A DNA stretch of 64,000 bases from JAAYYY01 sp964602995 (lineage in GTDB: Bacteria > Chloroflexota > Anaerolineae > Promineifilales > Promineifilaceae). The notes under the pieces were generated by a model. The model ran no database searches. It worked only from the letters and a program-made list of their open reading frames with translations, and was not told the origin of the DNA. The stretch lies in assembly GCA_964602995.1 (NCBI GenBank), contig CAZRTM010000003.1:1-64000 (forward strand). The letters run 5' to 3'. This document shows positions 15,734-24,107 of this stretch, one piece after another (the stretch's first letter is position 1; every line of letters starts with the position of its first letter). The position numbers and the translations under genes were made by a program.

Positions 15734-18097
15734 ATGTCGAATTCAGACGAGTTGAAATTGGAAGGCTACTGCATGAAGTGCAAGGAAAAGCGGGTTATGC
15801 AGGATCCGAAGGCCGAGTATTCGGCCAGCGGCGCTCCGGGAACCCGCGGTACCTGCCCTGTGTGCGGTGGTACTATTTACCGGATGGGTTATACGCCGGC
15901 GCATGATGGGCTGGAGAAACCTGAAGTGAAATCTAAGAAAGAGAAGCAGGAGAAACGTTCAGGAAAGCTGGTGGTTGTGGAGTCTCCTACAAAGGCGCGC
16001 ACCATTGGCCGCTACCTGGGCCGAGGCTATACCGTCAAGTCAAGCGTCGGGCATATTCGCGATCTCCTTAAGTCCCGCCTGAGCGTAGACATAGAAAATG
16101 AATTCGAGCCTGAATATCGTGTTCCAAACGAGAAGCGGGACACTGTCAAGGAGCTGAAGAAGGCGGCAGCCCGCGCCGAGGAAATTTATCTGGCAACTGA
16201 CCCTGATCGTGAAGGTGAAGCAATTGCCTGGCACGTCCGGGAGGCTGCCGAGATGGATCCGAAGCGCACAAGGCGCGTCGTTTTCCAGGAGATTACAAAA
16301 CCGGCGATTCTGGCAGCGTTTGAACAGCCACGTGATATCGACATGGACCGCGTTGACGCACAGCAGGCGCGGCGCGTTCTGGACCGTCTGGTGGGCTACA
16401 AACTAAGCCCGCTACTCTGGCGCAAGGTGCGCGGCCGTCTGTCGGCCGGGCGTGTGCAGTCAGTGGCCGTACGTCTGGTTGTGGAGCGCGAACGGGAAAT
16501 CGAGGCCTTCGAACCAGAAGAGTATTGGTCCATTGAGGCTGAGTTGAGCCAGGAAGATTTCCGCGGTGAGGAGCCACGCCCCTACTTCACGGCCAGACTT
16601 CACAAAGTGAAAGGGGAAGACCCGGTGCTTTCTTCTGAGGAAGATGTGAAGCCGGTGGTTGAAGCGCTGGAAACGGCTGAATGGAACGTGGGCGAGGTGC
16701 GCCTTGGGCAGCGCCGTCGGCGTCCGGCTGCGCCCTTTACGACGAGTACGTTGCAGCAAGAGGCCTCGCGGCAGATCAACTTTGGCACCAATAAGACGAT
16801 GCGCGTGGCCCAACAATTGTATGAAGGTGTGGACCTGGGCAACGAGGGCGCAGAAGGTTTGATCACCTATATGCGTACGGATAGTGTGGCTGTTTCGAAA
16901 GAGGCCCAGGCCGAAGCGCGCCGCTATATTGGCGAGCGCTTTGGCAGCGAATATGTGCCTGAGAAGCCGCGCACCCACAGCACCAAGTCGAAGCTGGCGC
17001 AGGAAGCGCATGAGGCTATCCGCCCCACCTCCGTTTTGCGCACGCCCAAACAGGTCAAACAGTTTCTGAAGCCGGACCAGTATAAATTGTATGAGCTTAT
17101 CTGGAAGCGCTTTGTCGCCAGCCAGATGGAAAACGCCGTCTATGATACGGTCTCGGTCGATATCTATGCTGGAGAACCGGGGAGTGCGGTGACGCAGCGG
17201 CCTTACCTCTTCCGCGCTACTGGTTCAAAGTTGCGCTTTGCCGGTTTCCTGGCGCTTTATGAGGAGACCGAGCCTGAAGACCGGCCAGAAGATGCGGAAG
17301 TGGAAGTGCCGACCGATCTGGAAGAGGGCGAACACCTCGATATGTTGCAGCTCCTGCCGCAACAGCACTTCACACAGCCGCCGCCCCGTTACACGGAAGC
17401 GACACTGGTGAAAGAGCTGGAGGAGAACGGTGTGGGACGACCCAGCACCTATGCCTCCATCATCTCCACGGTGCAACAGCGTGGCTATGTGGAGACAGAT
17501 GAAAACAAGCGGCTGGTGCCGACGGAAACTGGCGAGACCGTGAACGACCTCCTGGTGCAATATTTTCCTAACGTTATGTCTGTCGATTTCACCGCGCGCA
17601 TGGAAGATGAGCTGGACGATATTGCCCAGGGCAAAGCCTGGGTGCCGGTTGTGGCCGAATTCTATTCTGATTTCGAGCGCAATTTGAAAGTAGCCGAAGA
17701 GGATATGCCCAAGGTTAAGCAGGCTGAGGAGGTGGGACGTGCCTGTCCTCAGTGTGGTAAACCGCTGCTCTACCGCCACGGCCGTTACGGCAGATTCATC
17801 GGCTGCAGCAACTTCCCCAAGTGCCGCTATACGGAGCAGATTCTGGAGAAGGTGGGTGTCGAGTGCCCCAACTGTGGCGGTGACCTGATCGTGAAGAAGA
17901 CACGCCGCAAGCGTACTTTCTATGGCTGCGAGAACTATCCAGAGTGTGAATGGACCAGTTGGAAGAAGCCCCTGCCACAGCCGTGCCCCAAGTGCGGTGG
18001 ATTGCTTGTGCAGGCGAGCAAGACGGAGAGTGAATGCACCAACTGTGGTGAGCGCCACTCGTTGCGTGAGCTTGAGCGCCGGGCAGAACATGCCTGA
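15734..18097 (+). CDS. topA: DNA topoisomerase I with extra N-terminal zinc module
   Basis: A 787-residue type IA topoisomerase that relaxes negative supercoils. Before the TOPRIM domain lies an extra ~50-residue Cys4 module (YCMKCKEKRVM ... CPVCGGTIYRMG, DUF5679-like), joined by a Lys/Glu linker. TOPRIM starts at GKLVVVESPTKARTIGRYLG and includes TDPDREGEAIAWH. The active-site Tyr is residue 379 in LITYMRTDSVAVS. Three C-terminal zinc ribbons are visible (CPQCGKPLLYRHGRYGRFIGC, CPNCGGDLIV...YGCENYPEC, CPKCGG...CTNCG). All catalytic elements are present. The gene follows manC by 1 bp. Confidence 0.97.
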   Translation: MSNSDELKLEGYCMKCKEKRVMQDPKAEYSASGAPGTRGTCPVCGGTIYRMGYTPAHDGLEKPEVKSKKEKQEKRSGKLVVVESPTKARTIGRYLGRGYTVKSSVGHIRDLLKSRLSVDIENEFEPEYRVPNEKRDTVKELKKAAARAEEIYLATDPDREGEAIAWHVREAAEMDPKRTRRVVFQEITKPAILAAFEQPRDIDMDRVDAQQARRVLDRLVGYKLSPLLWRKVRGRLSAGRVQSVAVRLVVEREREIEAFEPEEYWSIEAELSQEDFRGEEPRPYFTARLHKVKGEDPVLSSEEDVKPVVEALETAEWNVGEVRLGQRRRRPAAPFTTSTLQQEASRQINFGTNKTMRVAQQLYEGVDLGNEGAEGLITYMRTDSVAVSKEAQAEARRYIGERFGSEYVPEKPRTHSTKSKLAQEAHEAIRPTSVLRTPKQVKQFLKPDQYKLYELIWKRFVASQMENAVYDTVSVDIYAGEPGSAVTQRPYLFRATGSKLRFAGFLALYEETEPEDRPEDAEVEVPTDLEEGEHLDMLQLLPQQHFTQPPPRYTEATLVKELEENGVGRPSTYASIISTVQQRGYVETDENKRLVPTETGETVNDLLVQYFPNVMSVDFTARMEDELDDIAQGKAWVPVVAEFYSDFERNLKVAEEDMPKVKQAEEVGRACPQCGKPLLYRHGRYGRFIGCSNFPKCRYTEQILEKVGVECPNCGGDLIVKKTRRKRTFYGCENYPECEWTSWKKPLPQPCPKCGGLLVQASKTESECTNCGERHSLRELERRAEHA

Positions 18098-18137
18098 ACC
18101 GCGGTGAGCCACGACCTATAAATCAATTGAACATAGT

Positions 18138-18165
18138 CAGGGCTCCGGAGCTACCCGGGGCCCTG
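18138..18165 (+). terminator. Strong GC hairpin after topA, possible terminator
   Basis: Arms CAGGGCTCCGG (18138-18148) and CCGGGGCCCTG (18155-18165) pair over 11 bp with one G-U pair and a 6-nt loop. No T-run follows, so it is either a weak or factor-dependent terminator for topA or a leader hairpin of the ABC permease gene. Confidence 0.5.
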
Positions 18166-18189
18166 ATTCTATACAGATAGCGAGGAGGC

Positions 18190-19872
18190 GTGTTGGAAAA
18201 GCAGGAGCAATCAGCAGCAACGGCCAGGAGGGTAGTAGAGCATGTGTGGCCCTTGCTTTTTATTGCGCCGCTGGTTTTTCTGGCGCTCTTCTTCTTCTTC
18301 CCGCTGGGCAACATCCTGCGTCTGAGCCTGACGTATGATGCCTTCGCGCGCTTCATCACCACCCCTTACTACCTTGACATCCTTTGGTTTACCATCTGGC
18401 AGGCAGCGCTCTCTACATTGCTGACTCTGGCGTTGGGATTGCCCGCAGCCTATCTCTTCGCCCGTTATGAGTTCAAAGGGAAAGCTTTGCTTCGCTCCCT
18501 GACAACGGTGCCGTTCGTGATGCCGACGGTAGTGGTGGCCGCCGCATTTCGCGCACTGCTGGGAAGTAACGGGCCGTTGAACCAGGCTTTAATGGCTTTG
18601 GGGGATTTCCAGCAACCGCCCATTCGGCTGGAGCAGACGCTGACCATTATTCTCATGGCCCATGTCTTTTACAATGTCACCATCGTGATTCGGCTGGTCG
18701 GTGGCTTCTGGGCCAGCCTCAATTTACACACCGTGGAGGCCGCGCGCATGCTGGGCGCGACACCGTTCACCGCCTTCCGTGAGGTGACGCTGCCGTTGCT
18801 GCGCCCCTCCCTCATTGCCTCTTCTCTTCTGATTTACCTTTTCACCTTTACCAGTTTTGGTGTGATTCTGCTCCTGGGCGGCCCTGGGTACAGCACCCTG
18901 GAGACCGAAATTTACCGGCAATATATTACTTTCCTGCGCCCTGATGTAGCTGCCGTGCTATCCCTGCTGCAGATCATCTTCACCTTTATCCTGATGTCTC
19001 TCTACGCTCGCTGGCAGCAGCGCAGTACAGTGGCCCTTGACTTCAGACCTCAGAGCGCGAACACGCACCGCCCAAAAACCATGTTTGAGAAAGGATCTGT
19101 GGTTGTCATCATCGGCGGCCTGTTGCTTTTCGAGGTGACGCCCCTTCTGACGTTGGCCGTGCGCTCGTTCACGGCGCGTGATGGTTCGTTCACCCTGGCA
19201 TATTACAAGGCGCTGCCAGTGCTGGAGCGGGGTAGCGTGACCTTTGTGCCGCCGTTAATTGCTGTTCGCAACTCAATTGCCTATGGCATACTGACGGTGG
19301 TGCTGGCCGTCTTGCTGGGGGCGATTAGTGCGCGGTTGCTGGCACGCAGCGGGCGGTGGCGTAGCTGGTTGGATCCGATCTTTATGCTGCCCCTGGGTGC
19401 GTCGGCTGTGACGCTGGGATTTGGCTACGTTGTCAGTTTTGATCAGCTTCGCACTTCGCCGTTGCTGGTGCTCATTGCCCATACACTGGTGGCCTTCCCC
19501 TTTGTTGTGCGCACTGTGCTGCCAGTGTTGCAGGGTATTCAGCCCAGCCTGCGAGAAGCGGCTGCGATATTAGGGGCTTCCCCGCTGCGAGTATGGCGTG
19601 AAGTTGATCTGCCGATTGTGGGGCGCGCCTTGCTGGTGGCTGCCGTTTTTGCCTTCACCGTAAGTATTGGCGAGTTTGGCGCGACCAGTTTTATTGTTCG
19701 TCCCAATAGCGGCTATCTCACGATGCCGATTGCCATTGCACGCTACCTGGGGACGCCTGGCGCCCTAAACTTTGGTCAGGCGCTGGCTATGAGTACAATT
19801 CTCATTGCTGTGACAGCCGTCGGCTTTATCGCCATCGAGCGCTTCCGCATCGGCGACGTTGGGGAATTCTAG
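18190..19872 (+). CDS. ABC transporter permease, two fused TMD domains (iron(III)/thiamine type)
   Basis: A 560-residue inner-membrane permease with two tandem binding-protein-dependent transport domains of about six helices each. Each has an EAA loop: EAARMLGATPFTAFREVTLP (first half) and EAAAILGASPLRVWREVDLP (second half). This layout is shared by FbpB/FutB (ferric iron) and ThiP (thiamine); the stretch FTSFGVILLLGGPGYSTLE resembles ThiP, but sequence alone does not settle the substrate. GAGGAGG runs almost into GTG 18190, so the next codon, TTG 18193, may be the real start. The ATPase gene follows by 3 bp; no substrate-binding protein is in the window. Confidence 0.9.
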   Translation: MLEKQEQSAATARRVVEHVWPLLFIAPLVFLALFFFFPLGNILRLSLTYDAFARFITTPYYLDILWFTIWQAALSTLLTLALGLPAAYLFARYEFKGKALLRSLTTVPFVMPTVVVAAAFRALLGSNGPLNQALMALGDFQQPPIRLEQTLTIILMAHVFYNVTIVIRLVGGFWASLNLHTVEAARMLGATPFTAFREVTLPLLRPSLIASSLLIYLFTFTSFGVILLLGGPGYSTLETEIYRQYITFLRPDVAAVLSLLQIIFTFILMSLYARWQQRSTVALDFRPQSANTHRPKTMFEKGSVVVIIGGLLLFEVTPLLTLAVRSFTARDGSFTLAYYKALPVLERGSVTFVPPLIAVRNSIAYGILTVVLAVLLGAISARLLARSGRWRSWLDPIFMLPLGASAVTLGFGYVVSFDQLRTSPLLVLIAHTLVAFPFVVRTVLPVLQGIQPSLREAAAILGASPLRVWREVDLPIVGRALLVAAVFAFTVSIGEFGATSFIVRPNSGYLTMPIAIARYLGTPGALNFGQALAMSTILIAVTAVGFIAIERFRIGDVGEF

Positions 19873-19875
19873 ATC

Positions 19876-21000
19876 TTGACTGATTCCACGTTTCTCGAGC
19901 TGCAAAATGTTGTGAAGAGCTTCGGCGGGCCGCCCGTCTTGCGTGATATTTCGTTGCAGATTGAGGCCGGTGAGATTGTGGCGCTGTTGGGGCCAAGTGG
20001 CAGTGGCAAGACGACGCTGCTGAGGGTCATCGCCGGTTTGGAAAGCGCGGATAGCGGCAGGATATGGCTGGAGGGGCGCGATTTAACTGAGATAGCGGTC
20101 CATGAGCGCGGATTCGGTATGGTATTCCAGCAGTACGCGCTCTTTCCTCATAAGAACGTGGCTGAGAATGTGGCCTTTGGACTGCGAATGTTGGATTGGC
20201 CGCGCCCGCAGATTGCGGAGCGGGTGCAGCAAATGCTCAACCTGGTGGGGCTTGAAGGGTTTGGCAATCGTGCTGTGTATGATCTTTCTGGTGGCGAGCA
20301 GCAGCGGGTAGCCCTGGCTCGAGCGTTAGCGCCTTCTCCGCGGCTCCTGCTGCTGGATGAGCCGCTGGGCGCGCTGGACCGGGCGTTGCGCGAGCGGCTG
20401 ATGGGCGAGCTACGGGCCATTCTGAGCGAAGCCGAAGCGTTGAGCGACCGGCCTGAGGGCATGACGGCGATTTACGTTACCCACGATCAGGCGGAGGCAT
20501 TCGCGGTATCTGACCGCGTCATTGTTCTGGAAGACGGGTGCATCGTGCAGGATGATCCGCCCGTCGAATTATATCGCCATCCACGTACTCCATTTGTCGC
20601 TCGTTTCATTGGCATGGAAAATCTCTTCGACGCAAAGGTAGTCTCACGCGATCCGCCTGTGGCCTACAGCGCGCTGGGAGAACTGCAACTTGCCGAGATT
20701 CCGGATGGCTTTGGCGAGGCAGATGAAGCGGTTCTGCTGGTGCGGCCGGAGGCGGGCCATCTGGCCAATTCAGACGGGGCCGAACCGAATGTGGTGCGAG
20801 GTACGCTGGAATCGGTTTCGTTCCGCGGCCGGTACCAGCAGGCGACGATTGCGGTCGGCGCAGAGGGAGCGCGGCTGAAGCTGGAATTCGAGCCAACAGA
20901 GCTGCTGCCAGAACCCGGGAGCGCTCTTGCCGTGACGCTGGCGCCCGAAGCAGTTGTTCTGCTGCAGAATGGAGGGACGGATGGTGATTGTATTAGTTAG
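19876..21000 (+). CDS. ABC transporter ATP-binding protein with C-terminal TOBE domain
   Basis: A 374-residue ATPase of the Fe3+/spermidine/sulfate (FbpC/PotA/CysA) class. Walker A GPSGSGKTTLLRVIAG, Q-loop FQQYALFPHKNVAENV, signature LSGGEQQRVALARAL, Walker B LLLLDEPLGALD and switch His in YVTHDQAEAF are all intact. The C-terminal ~120 residues form a TOBE-like regulatory barrel (VRPEAGHL, VSFRGRYQQATI). It starts at TTG 3 bp after the permease stop, so its translation is probably coupled. Together they form a two-gene importer core energising uptake of an unidentified substrate, plausibly ferric iron or thiamine. Confidence 0.92.
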   Translation: MTDSTFLELQNVVKSFGGPPVLRDISLQIEAGEIVALLGPSGSGKTTLLRVIAGLESADSGRIWLEGRDLTEIAVHERGFGMVFQQYALFPHKNVAENVAFGLRMLDWPRPQIAERVQQMLNLVGLEGFGNRAVYDLSGGEQQRVALARALAPSPRLLLLDEPLGALDRALRERLMGELRAILSEAEALSDRPEGMTAIYVTHDQAEAFAVSDRVIVLEDGCIVQDDPPVELYRHPRTPFVARFIGMENLFDAKVVSRDPPVAYSALGELQLAEIPDGFGEADEAVLLVRPEAGHLANSDGAEPNVVRGTLESVSFRGRYQQATIAVGAEGARLKLEFEPTELLPEPGSALAVTLAPEAVVLLQNGGTDGDCIS

Positions 21001-21027
21001 AATGTTGTAAAAAGAGAAGGGGCATGG

Positions 21028-21057
21028 TTGTCACCGCCGTACGCAGGGTCGTATAAT
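21028..21057 (+). promoter_or_regulatory. Promoter for the rseP operon
   Basis: -35 TTGTCA (21028-21033), 18-bp spacer, perfect -10 TATAAT (21052-21057). Predicted start near 21064, about 43 nt before the rseP ATG. Confidence 0.6.
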
Positions 21058-21106
21058 CGATCTGATAAGAGCGTATTAATGTCATTTCCCAGCCAGGAAA
21101 AACCTG

Positions 21107-22168
21107 ATGTCTATTTTGTGGATGGTGGGCGCATTCGCCCTGATTCTGACACCGATAATCTTCATTCATGAGCTTGGGCACTTTGTGTCCGCCCGACTCT
21201 TTAACATTCGTGTTGAGGAATTTGGGCTTGGGTTTCCACCGCGAGCAGTCAAGCTGTTTGAACGGAACGGTACTATTTATTCGCTGAACTGGATTCCGCT
21301 CGGTGGATTTGTGCGTCCGGCGGGTGAGGATGACCCTTCTGTTCCCGGCGGTCTTGCTGCCGCTTCCAAGACAGCGCGCTTTTTCACACTTTCGGCGGGA
21401 GCAATCGCCAACTTTATACTGGCCTTCGTGGTCTTCTGGTTTGCGTTCATCATCGGTCCCTCGGCCGTCGTGGTCGAAGGAGTGCAGAGTGATTCACCGG
21501 CAATGAGCGCCGGTTTGCTGCAGGGTGATGTGATTATGGAGATCAACGGCCAGGTCGTTGAAAACAGCAGCATCCTGGTGAACGAAGTGACGGAAAACGC
21601 GGGAGAAGAAGTTGAGCTTCTTATCCGGCGTGACGGTGAGGAGATGACGCTCAACGTGGTGCCGCGCCGCCCAGGGGAATATGACCCTGCTGTAGATGGG
21701 CCGATTGGCATTAGCCTGGGCTACACAACCAGTGACCGGCTGGCGCGAGGGCCAATTGACGCCGCCGCCGCTTCCGTGCGCAGCATTGGCGAAATTATCT
21801 ATCTGACGGTGCGGGCGCCTCTCATGCTCCTTGAGGGTGAGATTACGCCCGAACAGGCGCGCCCAGTCGGCCCCGTCGGTATCAGCCAGATTGCGGGCGA
21901 GACGGCGCGCTACACGGCTGCAACTGGTGACTGGTTCCAGCTCCTGCGTATTACGGCGTTTATCAGCGTTGCGTTGGGATTCACTAATTTGCTTCCAATC
22001 CCGGCTTTGGACGGGGGACGGTTGTTGTTTGTCCTCCTGGAAGCCGTGCGCGGTCGCCGTATCGAGCCTGAGCGCGAGGGTATGGTCCACCTGGTGGGGA
22101 TGCTCTTCTTACTGGGCTTGATGTTTTTACTCATCATTCAGGATATTACAAATCCAATCATACAGTAA
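21107..22168 (+). CDS. rseP: Site-2 intramembrane metalloprotease RseP (M50B)
   Basis: A 353-residue zinc protease that cuts transmembrane substrates, such as anti-sigma factors, inside the membrane. The first helix holds the zinc motif HELGH (residues 21-25), followed by LGFPPRAVKLF. A single PDZ domain (about 115-185; SPAMSAGLLQGDVIMEINGQ) follows the second helix. The third metal ligand lies in NLLPIPALDGGRL near the C-terminus. One PDZ domain, rather than the two of E. coli RseP, is usual for Gram-positive-type RasP/MmpA proteins. The stop overlaps the next ATG by one base (TAATG). Confidence 0.95.
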   Translation: MSILWMVGAFALILTPIIFIHELGHFVSARLFNIRVEEFGLGFPPRAVKLFERNGTIYSLNWIPLGGFVRPAGEDDPSVPGGLAAASKTARFFTLSAGAIANFILAFVVFWFAFIIGPSAVVVEGVQSDSPAMSAGLLQGDVIMEINGQVVENSSILVNEVTENAGEEVELLIRRDGEEMTLNVVPRRPGEYDPAVDGPIGISLGYTTSDRLARGPIDAAAASVRSIGEIIYLTVRAPLMLLEGEITPEQARPVGPVGISQIAGETARYTAATGDWFQLLRITAFISVALGFTNLLPIPALDGGRLLFVLLEAVRGRRIEPEREGMVHLVGMLFLLGLMFLLIIQDITNPIIQ

Positions 22169-23136
22169 TGAATATGGACCACAGACAATTACCTTTTGAG
22201 ACCGTTCTGACGAGACTATTTACAGACAGTGCGGTTCCCATTTCTCTAATCTATCGCCTTTCGGATATGACACCGGAGGAGCTATTGACTTTCTGCGAGC
22301 GCTGGCGCGATCAGGACGATGAGCGCAGGCGTGTGATCGCGCGCCATATGGCCGATATCAGCGAAGAGAATTTTGTCGTTGATTTCAGCCCGGCGTTTCT
22401 TGAGCTGCTGGCTGACAGATCTGAAGAAGTTCGTCTGGCGGCGCTGGACGGGCTTTGGGATACGAGTAACCTCAGCGTAGTTGACCCTATTATCGGGCTT
22501 ATGCGTTCTGACGTGGCCCTGGAAGTGCGCGCAGCTGCAGCATCGGCATTGGGGCACTTTGTCCTGCTTGGTGAATGGAACCAGATCAGCCAGTCAATCG
22601 CCGATCGGATTGTGGACGCCCTGCTGGAAGAATATACGCGGGGTGATGTTCCCGAAGCTGTGCAGCGGGCGACTCTGGAGTCGCTGGGCAATGCGGCCCA
22701 TCCTCGCCTGCCCGAGCTGATTGACGAGGCGTACCGGCATGGTGGAGAAGCGCTACAACTGAGTGCGATCTTTGCGATGGGGCGCAGCGCCGACCGGCGT
22801 TGGACGCCGATTATCCGCGATGAGCTGGAAAGCCCTGTTGCTGAGATGCGCATGGAGGCAGCGCGTGCGGCCGGTAGCATTGGCGATAGTGATACGGTAG
22901 ACCGCCTGATTGAATTGCTGGACGATGAAGATCTGGAGGTCCAGTTGGCGGCGATTGACGCTCTGGCGCGTATCGGGAGCGACCAGGCTTATGAGGCGCT
23001 GGTGGCTAAAATGGAAGATCCAGACGCTTCTGTCCTCTACGAGGCGCTGGAAGAAGCCTTAGACGAGATAGAATGGCTGGGCGGAGACATTGACCTGAGT
23101 ATGTTTGAATGGGACGAGGACGGGCCGGAAGCATAG
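22168..23136 (+). CDS. HEAT-repeat protein
   Basis: A 322-residue, acidic, all-helical protein made of HEAT/PBS-lyase-like repeats of about 30 residues. Clear units include SEEVRLAALDGLWDTSNLSV, ALEVRAAAASALGHFV, VAEMRMEAARAAGSIGD, DLEVQLAAIDALARIGS and ASVLYEALEEALDEIEW. No signal peptide or catalytic motif is visible. HEAT proteins are protein-protein scaffolds; the one-base overlap with rseP suggests coupled translation and perhaps a link to the same process, but a role cannot be named. Confidence 0.85.
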   Translation: MNMDHRQLPFETVLTRLFTDSAVPISLIYRLSDMTPEELLTFCERWRDQDDERRRVIARHMADISEENFVVDFSPAFLELLADRSEEVRLAALDGLWDTSNLSVVDPIIGLMRSDVALEVRAAAASALGHFVLLGEWNQISQSIADRIVDALLEEYTRGDVPEAVQRATLESLGNAAHPRLPELIDEAYRHGGEALQLSAIFAMGRSADRRWTPIIRDELESPVAEMRMEAARAAGSIGDSDTVDRLIELLDDEDLEVQLAAIDALARIGSDQAYEALVAKMEDPDASVLYEALEEALDEIEWLGGDIDLSMFEWDEDGPEA

Positions 23137-23187
23137 CCGGCCCAGTCCCGACCTGACCTCTAACGACACTACTCCCCGCATCATTAC

Positions 23188-24099
23188 GTGAATGGCATCC
23201 TTGAAGTCATAGTCAATAACATTGTTCCTATTTTCCTGGTCGCGGCGCTGGGCTTCTGGTTGCGCCGCAGCCAGAACCTCGACCCTCGCCCTGTCGCAAG
23301 CGTTGTTTTTAACGGTTTCAGTCCGGCGCTGGTTTTCTCAGCCCTCGTTGGTTCGGAACTTGCTATCGGGGAAATTGCCCAACTCAGCCTCTTCACGGTT
23401 CTGACCATTCTCGCGATGGGGCTGGTTGGTGTGCTGGCGGGGCGTGTGCTGGGCCTTTCTCGTGCCCATACCATCGTGCTCCTGTTGATGCTGATGTTTG
23501 TGAACAGCGGCAACTATGGCCTGACTCTAAACCAGATTCGTTATGGTGAGGATGGCTTATCCAGAGCCATTGTCTACTATACGGTGAGCACGATTCTCGT
23601 CTATACGCTGGGCGTCTTCATTGTCTCTATGGGGCGCCAAAACTGGACGGAGGCTCTGCGAGGGCTGGCCCGTGTTCCTGCTATCTATGCCGTGGTGTTG
23701 GCGCTGTTGGTTTATACTCTTGGCATTCCGGTTCCGGGACCGCTAATGAGCGCCATCGACGTGGCTGCCGCGGGGGCTATTCCGGCGATGATCGTCGTTC
23801 TGGGCATGAACATTGCCGAGCTGCCGGACCTGACTCATATGCGCCTTATGGCACCTGCTGTATCCTTGCGCCTCATTGTGGGGCCGCTGATAGCGCTTCT
23901 GATTGCTGCTTTGTTGGGTCTCAGCGGCATTGGCAGGGCGACGTCGATTATTGAGGCCAGTATGCCGCCTGCCGTACTGACGACTGTGCTGGCCACGGAG
24001 TTTGAACTGGAACCGGCGCTGGTTACCAGCATAGTCGTCTTGTCAACCTTGCTCAGTCCGATTACACTGGCGCTGTTCATCAACCTGTTCACCTTGTAG
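23188..24099 (+). CDS. AEC family transporter (auxin-efflux-carrier-like permease)
   Basis: A 303-residue integral membrane protein with about ten hydrophobic helices in two bundles, as in the AEC/MdcF/PIN family. The N-terminus IVPIFLVAALGFWLRR, the mid-protein NSGNYGLTLNQIRYG (the family's conserved N-x-G-N-Y-G crossover motif) and SMPPAVLTTVLATEFELEP near the end are typical. Bacterial members move malonate, malate or amino acids; the substrate here is unknown. It starts at GTG 23188, and the next gene begins 8 bp after its stop, suggesting an operon. Confidence 0.9.
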   Translation: MNGILEVIVNNIVPIFLVAALGFWLRRSQNLDPRPVASVVFNGFSPALVFSALVGSELAIGEIAQLSLFTVLTILAMGLVGVLAGRVLGLSRAHTIVLLLMLMFVNSGNYGLTLNQIRYGEDGLSRAIVYYTVSTILVYTLGVFIVSMGRQNWTEALRGLARVPAIYAVVLALLVYTLGIPVPGPLMSAIDVAAAGAIPAMIVVLGMNIAELPDLTHMRLMAPAVSLRLIVGPLIALLIAALLGLSGIGRATSIIEASMPPAVLTTVLATEFELEPALVTSIVVLSTLLSPITLALFINLFTL

Positions 24100-24107
24100 G
24101 AAGCCAC

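Noticed and set aside
17225..18112. 295-residue minus-strand frame opposite topA
   Set aside because: Antisense shadow of the topoisomerase C-terminus; no recognisable domain and no ribosome-binding site.
18098..18189. TPP riboswitch before the ABC permease
   Set aside because: The only structure is a GC hairpin; the conserved CTGAGA and ACCTGA-type elements are missing.
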